Assembly: GCF_932294415.1 (NCBI RefSeq)
Contig: NC_065537.1
Location: forward strand, 52,709,802 to 52,773,801
DNA: 64,000 nt
Source of the DNA: Quercus robur
Lineage: Eukaryota > Streptophyta > Magnoliopsida > Fagales > Fagaceae
Reading direction: 5' to 3'
The translations under genes and the position numbers were made by a program. The notes below the pieces were generated by a model, which saw only the letters and a list, made by a program, of their open reading frames with translations, searched no databases and was not told where the DNA came from. This document shows, in pieces, positions 59,341 through 64,000 of the stretch (within the stretch, counting starts at the first letter, position 1; every line of letters begins with the position of its first letter).

Positions 59341-59836
59341 TTATTTTAAGGGTTTGGGGGCTTGGAAGAAGAGCGGAACGAACGGCATAGGAGAAAAGGA
59401 AAAAAGGAAAATGAAGAATGGAGAAGCAATTTTTTCTTTCTGCACGTGTAAGTTTAGACATATTTTGTTTTACTGCACGTGTGTTCTATCGTTATTGTTA
59501 ATTTTCTTATATGAAAAACCCAATTAAAAAAAAGAAAAAGAAAACTAAACTAATGTGTATATAAAAAAACCTAAAATTAAAAATTAAAAAAAAAAGAGGG
59601 AATTCTCAAAAAAAAAAAAAAAAAAAAAAAAAGAGGGTAAAACTTATCAATGACTTGAAAAATGTATAATTCTTACACCAAATATAATTTGAACTCTTAT
59701 ATGTGTAATTGTAATCTACATAAATATATATATATATATATATAATTAAAGTCAAAATTGAGAGAAAATCTAAAAGTATATATTTTTTAATTATCAAATG
59801 AGGAAGGCTAGTCCTAACAACTTGAAGTCTCGTTTA

Positions 59837-61052
59837 GAGCCTGTTTGGATAGGCTGTTTTAAAAGCCTTAACGCGCGTTTTTATTAAAAACGCAAATACG
59901 CGTGCGTTTGGCACTGTGATTTTACTAGGTGAGCGTTTGGGCTCCGCGTTCGCTGCGTCTGCGTTTTTCCAGTTCGCGTTTTCTCTTTTTTTTTTTTTTT
60001 TTTTTGCCCGCTTTTGTTGACTTTGGGAGACAAATTTCACTATTATGAACAGTAAATGTACTGTTCACGTACTGTGCTGTTACTGTTCACATATAAAAAA
60101 TATTAAAAATGGGTCCCACGGTACTATTTACACATTTAAAAATTATTTTGCTACAGTGTTTTCAGCAACAATTTTCAGTTTCAGCAACAATAAGCTGTAT
60201 CCAAACGGACCCTCGAAATTGCGTCCTTTCAAACGCAAAATATCACGTTTTGAAACTGAAGTTCCAGCCAACTTTTTGTGAACGGCACTTAAAAACGCAG
60301 ATCTTGTAATACTTTTTAAGGCTTGAATACCTGATATACCCTCACGCATCTGCTAAATGAAAAAATCACTGGCCAGCAAATAACCTCACCTCCCTGACTT
60401 TCCAACGACTACACTGTGCTCAAGGTCTCAGGCGGATGTTGGAACGGGAGTGGAGAATGTTGACACAACAAAAAAGAGCTCAATCATTGTAGTATTGAAA
60501 ATGAAAATAAGAAATCACCACTCGCAGGAACAACATGTCCACTAGCTCCTTTTTCCATGTTTGCAATAAAAAAACTGTCCGTGTGAACTGTGAAGGAAAT
60601 ATCTGGTTTCCCCCTCTCTGCTATCTCTTTTTCACTTTCATTATTTGTGGTTGATATATATATATATATATATTTTTGACAGGTTTGTGGTTGATATTAG
60701 CTTTGGGGAAAGAGAAAGTAATTGGGATTATTTTAATTTAGTTTTTACTTTTATAATAATACTTTTTTTATTTAAAGAAAAGGTTAGAGGGAAAGTGAAT
60801 CTTATTATTATTATTATTATTATTATTTTTATTATGAGCTACTTCAAATATGATAGGATAATATCGTCAGTATAAAGTCTTTTTCAGTCCTTTTTGGTAA
60901 TTTGCACCAAAACAACAATTTTAGACTAATACTATACACAAATTTTACCAAACGTTTTAATATAAGTTTTAAAATTGTGTTTTCTAAACTCACATTTTAA
61001 AAACACTATTTTTAAAAACGCTCATTTTCAAACAGCTTATCCAAACAGGCCC
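59837..61052. mobile_element. 1.2-kb TIR element (PIF/Harbinger-like, composite)
   Basis: The ends GAGCCTGTTTGGATAG and the complement of GGGCCTGTTTGGATAAG are inverted repeats. TTA flanks both sides (59834-59836 and 61053-61055). P1 has the uninterrupted site with a single TTA (15563-15565), so this is a 1216-bp insertion. The inner part 60020-60212 is family-M sequence ending 'gctgtatccaaacggaccct', which has a similar terminus, so two elements may be nested. No transposase frame. TA (60655-60673) and TTA (60806-60828) microsatellites lie inside. Confidence 0.78.
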
Positions 61053-61409
61053 TTAGGCTCATGTAGGGTATATATATTGCCCCACTTCATCATTATCAAA
61101 AAGACAAATATTTTATAATTAATTTATTTGGTGTGTTTACTATCACGTTCACTAACCTCTTTATCCAGAGCCTATAATAGTAAAACATATTAATAAGTTG
61201 AAACTTGAAACTTGTGAATTGATATATGCTTTAAGTACTAAGTTGTGAAAGAGGTAGGGTTCAAGTGATAAGTTTAATTGTAATGGTATCTTTTGTGCTA
61301 TTTTATGTTTGTGGCTCAAACCACATTTCCTCATATCCACTATTTACCAATAATTTTTTTTTTCTTGAAAAGATACTGTGAATAAATACAAAACAAATAT
61401 AAAATTTAT

Positions 61410-63640
61410 GTAGGTAGCCTAGATGCATTGTCCTCATTTATTAAAAACACAAAATTATGATAGATGAATTTAACAATCAAAATAAATATAAAATTTATTT
61501 TAATTTCTTAAAATTTTTGGTAATAAGAATTTGGTCAGAATAAAAATTTTCAATTTCTTGAAACTTCTTTTTTTAATGGAAAGATTGTATTTTAAATTTT
61601 AATTTAGATGGAATAAAACCATTGCCTCATGAGCTAAACATGCTCAATAATAATAAAACAAATTTCCTTTATCCAATTGAAAAAATCTATAATGCCCCTG
61701 TCCAATTGACAAAACCTATAATGCCTCTAGCATGTTGGATTAGATAATGGGTTAATGAGCCGACAAAACCTATTTAAACACCCTTAGATTGTTTAGATGA
61801 AACCATAATCACTTAATGGACTGATGGGGTCAGATTTATGTTTCAGTAAATATGACTTTCGATTTGGTGTTCTTATTCTTTATAAATTGATTATAAAAAA
61901 TTGTTCTTATTTATAAATAGGAGTTAGTGTTTATTGTCTAATGAGTGCATTTTGGGGATTTTAAAGGATGTAAGTGATTTATAAATTTGGGGCCAAATGT
62001 GCTGTGACAAAAAAATTAGTTCCTAAAAGAATCACTTTATAGTAGCTCAAAATTAACATTATTTTAGATTCTCCTACATTATAGAAATTTAATGTAGTGT
62101 ACCTGAGTATTTCCCTTTATATAATTAGGGAGTGAACATTATATAGTAAGTGTAGTACTAAAATCTCATCTTATAAGAGCAAGATGGAGCGGGTCATGGG
62201 TTTAAGACACACTGGGTTTGTGTGTAATTTAATAATAAAAAAAATAGCATGGAGATGCTTAAAATTATAGTTCTTGGGTTTCTTTACAATCAACATCAAT
62301 AACAGAACTAGGAAAAAAAAATAACATCAAGAAATTTCTTTATAAGAAGTTGTTGACATTTATTGCTCGTATATATGTACATGAAGTAGAATATAAAATA
62401 TAGGCTAGAGCTTTCTGGGTAACCAAAACTTTAACACCCTTGGAAGTTCAGCATAATGGCAAATGAAAATTTGTTGCTGAATATGAAAAGCTTTATCCTT
62501 TAGCAAGTTTAATTTGTGGGGATAATGAGTCACTGCAATATGCAATAAAAGTTCTGGAAAATGATTTCTTGAAATTTAATAGACGTTTTCCTTTTATATA
62601 TATTTATCCTTTGAATTTTCATTTTTGATTGTCAAAGTTAATAAATACCATCTTGTAGCATTTTGAGCTTACTTGTAACTCCTGGCTCCTACACCATAAT
62701 TATATTTACTATACCATGCCAGTCCTTGCTTTTCAGGAAAATGATAAAGCTGGCTTGGAATTTTCCAATTTTAATTTCAATGTTTTTCATCATGGTAACT
62801 ATATGTGGCTATGGCATCTAAACCTTTGTGCCCTATACGGGTAAACATAATTTCTATAGTCAATGCCAGCTCTTGTGAAGGTTTTGGGTTGAATTTTGGC
62901 ACCTCCTATGCACAAAGTGCTTGGAGGTGTAGGAAGGCAAGAGTTCGAGCTGCAATGTTAGTAGTAATGTTGTAACTATCTCAAAAAAAAAAAATTGCAC
63001 TTTATTTCTAGGGTGTCTTATCAGCAAAACCATGGAGTCAACTGGAAGGCGTGCAATTCAATACATTTTCATAGGAATCAATCATTCAATCTCTTTGTCA
63101 CATATTTCTATTCACCACCAGAAAGGTTTCATCACATATCCTACACAATTGTGGTAAATTGAATAGCACAAAACTTCAATCATCTTCCATTATGTTGTCA
63201 AAAAATAGATTTCACACTCATTTTCCAACCCCAAAAGACTCCAACGTAAAATTTTTTTACCCTTCCCACTATCTTGGCAACCATGAGAACAACCACTAGA
63301 ATATTGAAATTAGGATGGTATCCAGCTAGGATCCTGCTTTTCTAGGACTAAAATACTGGGCATTGCCTTTTTTAAAAACAAATTATGTTAAATGTTTGGG
63401 CTAGAAGGTGGGGTTTGGCTGAGTCTTCTAAGTTGTTTTTACTCACGAAAGCAATGATGGACCTACTATTATGATGCATGTGTAGCTCTCTTGAAATAAT
63501 ACAGTATTTGGTCTATTTGTGAAAGAAGTGACTACAATTAAGTTACAAACATTTTTCATAATTTGTTGGTAAATACAATTTTAGTCCTTACATTTTGTAG
63601 TTAGTGTCAATTTGACCCCTACATTTTGGTAACAATTAAT
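61410..63640. repeat. Duplicated non-coding block C3
   Basis: Co-linear with C1 from about 17652 to 19895, ending at 'caattaatttgg'. There C1 continues 'ctcctgttattttc', but here the text switches to 'tggctcctataagggtag' and an unrelated sequence. Confidence 0.83.
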
Positions 63641-63918
63641 TTGGTGGCTCCTATAAGGGTAGTGATATGAACTAACTCTAAGGGAGGAAAAACTAACAAC
63701 CCTAGAAACCTCAAAATCCTATATATGTACATGGGAAAGAATAACTTTTGAGCTTTACTAGTACTCCTATAGATATCAACAATGGTTTGAATAAACATAG
63801 AGGGAAAACACATAGAACCATTAGTAACAAGAGCAAAAAGAAATGCACATCTATCTAAGGGAACAGTATGAACATGAGAAATAGGATAGATGTTATGACA
63901 AGAAATCCTTAAGTACAA
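63619..63918 (-). pseudogene. Plant transposon-type protein fragment
   Basis: The minus frame reads HVHTVPLDRCAFLFALVTNG, SMCFPSMFIQTIVDIYRSTS and LFFPMYIYRILRFLGL, then PVHIT-like ending ELVHITTLIGATKL. The words resemble the putative plant transposon/gag-adjacent protein domain common in woody-plant retroelements. It begins near the point where C3 homology stops and probably runs past the window edge, so the element's extent is not known. Confidence 0.4.
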
Positions 63919-64000
63919 AGAATTAAGATCAGTGAGTTCACACTAGGGAATCAGATGCTAGGGGAATCTGGATTCCTTCTTTAACCTCATTTCAGTAGGA

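Larger units (their letters stand above)
57406..61385. repeat. Duplicated block P3 (partner P1 at 12350-15930)
   Basis: Co-linear with P1 at both ends but heavily altered: a LINE (57835-58408), loss of most of the PPR coding region, shuffled and repeated leader pieces (58600-59340) and a 1216-bp TIR element (59837-61052). Confidence 0.82.

Noticed and set aside
1..64000. CRISPR array, tRNA or rRNA genes, bacterial operon
   Set aside because: No regularly spaced short palindromic repeats with unique spacers; no cloverleaf beyond SINE-type boxes; no rRNA signature. The gene structure is plant nuclear.

Overview
The window looks like a stretch of nuclear DNA from a broad-leaved (eudicot) woody plant. 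It is AT-rich, genes have introns with GT/AG borders, it holds a plant organelle-type PPR gene and plant LINE, TRIM, MITE, SINE and solo-LTR insertions, and most of the length is decayed repeat. The repeat families look like those of Fagaceae (oak/chestnut relatives), but that is an impression from memory, not a proof. There is no bacterial, phage or organellar architecture.

Layout. (1) About 2.8-19.9 kb is unit 1 of a large duplication: a broken farnesol/phytol-kinase-like gene (minus strand, 6.3-7.1 kb), a long P-class PPR gene with a single-base frameshift (minus, 13.2-15.0 kb) and a non-coding block 'C1' (17.2-19.9 kb). (2) 20-26.8 kb is mostly gene-free, with an orphan F-box-associated domain (24.8-25.4 kb). 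(3) 26.8-30.7 kb is a decayed LINE that lost its reverse transcriptase. (4) 32.5-45.9 kb is unit 2: the intact six-exon kinase gene (FOLK type, 35.8-39.7 kb, minus), then MITEs, a ~95-bp minisatellite (42.3-43.3 kb) and block C2. (5) 46.3-50.1 kb is a multi-exon MED33 (REF4/RFR1 Mediator tail subunit) pseudogene on the minus strand, split by another LINE. (6) 50.1-57.4 kb is largely empty apart from a SINE, a LINE 3' end and the first coding exon of a small membrane protein (56.1-56.3 kb). (7) 57.4-63.6 kb is unit 3: a rearranged PPR pseudogene, a LINE and a 1.2-kb TIR element, then block C3. The window ends in a transposon-type reading frame.

The only locus that reads as fully intact is the kinase gene (312 codons after splicing, every junction in phase). 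The PPR gene is one base away from a 602-residue protein. The duplicated units are informative: because one copy lacks each insertion, the borders and target-site duplications of several mobile elements can be read directly. I found no clear new biological system. The observations I would look at first are the PPR-derived inverted repeat in unit 3, the weak splice donor plus near-perfect hairpin in kinase intron 1, and the 11-unit minisatellite.
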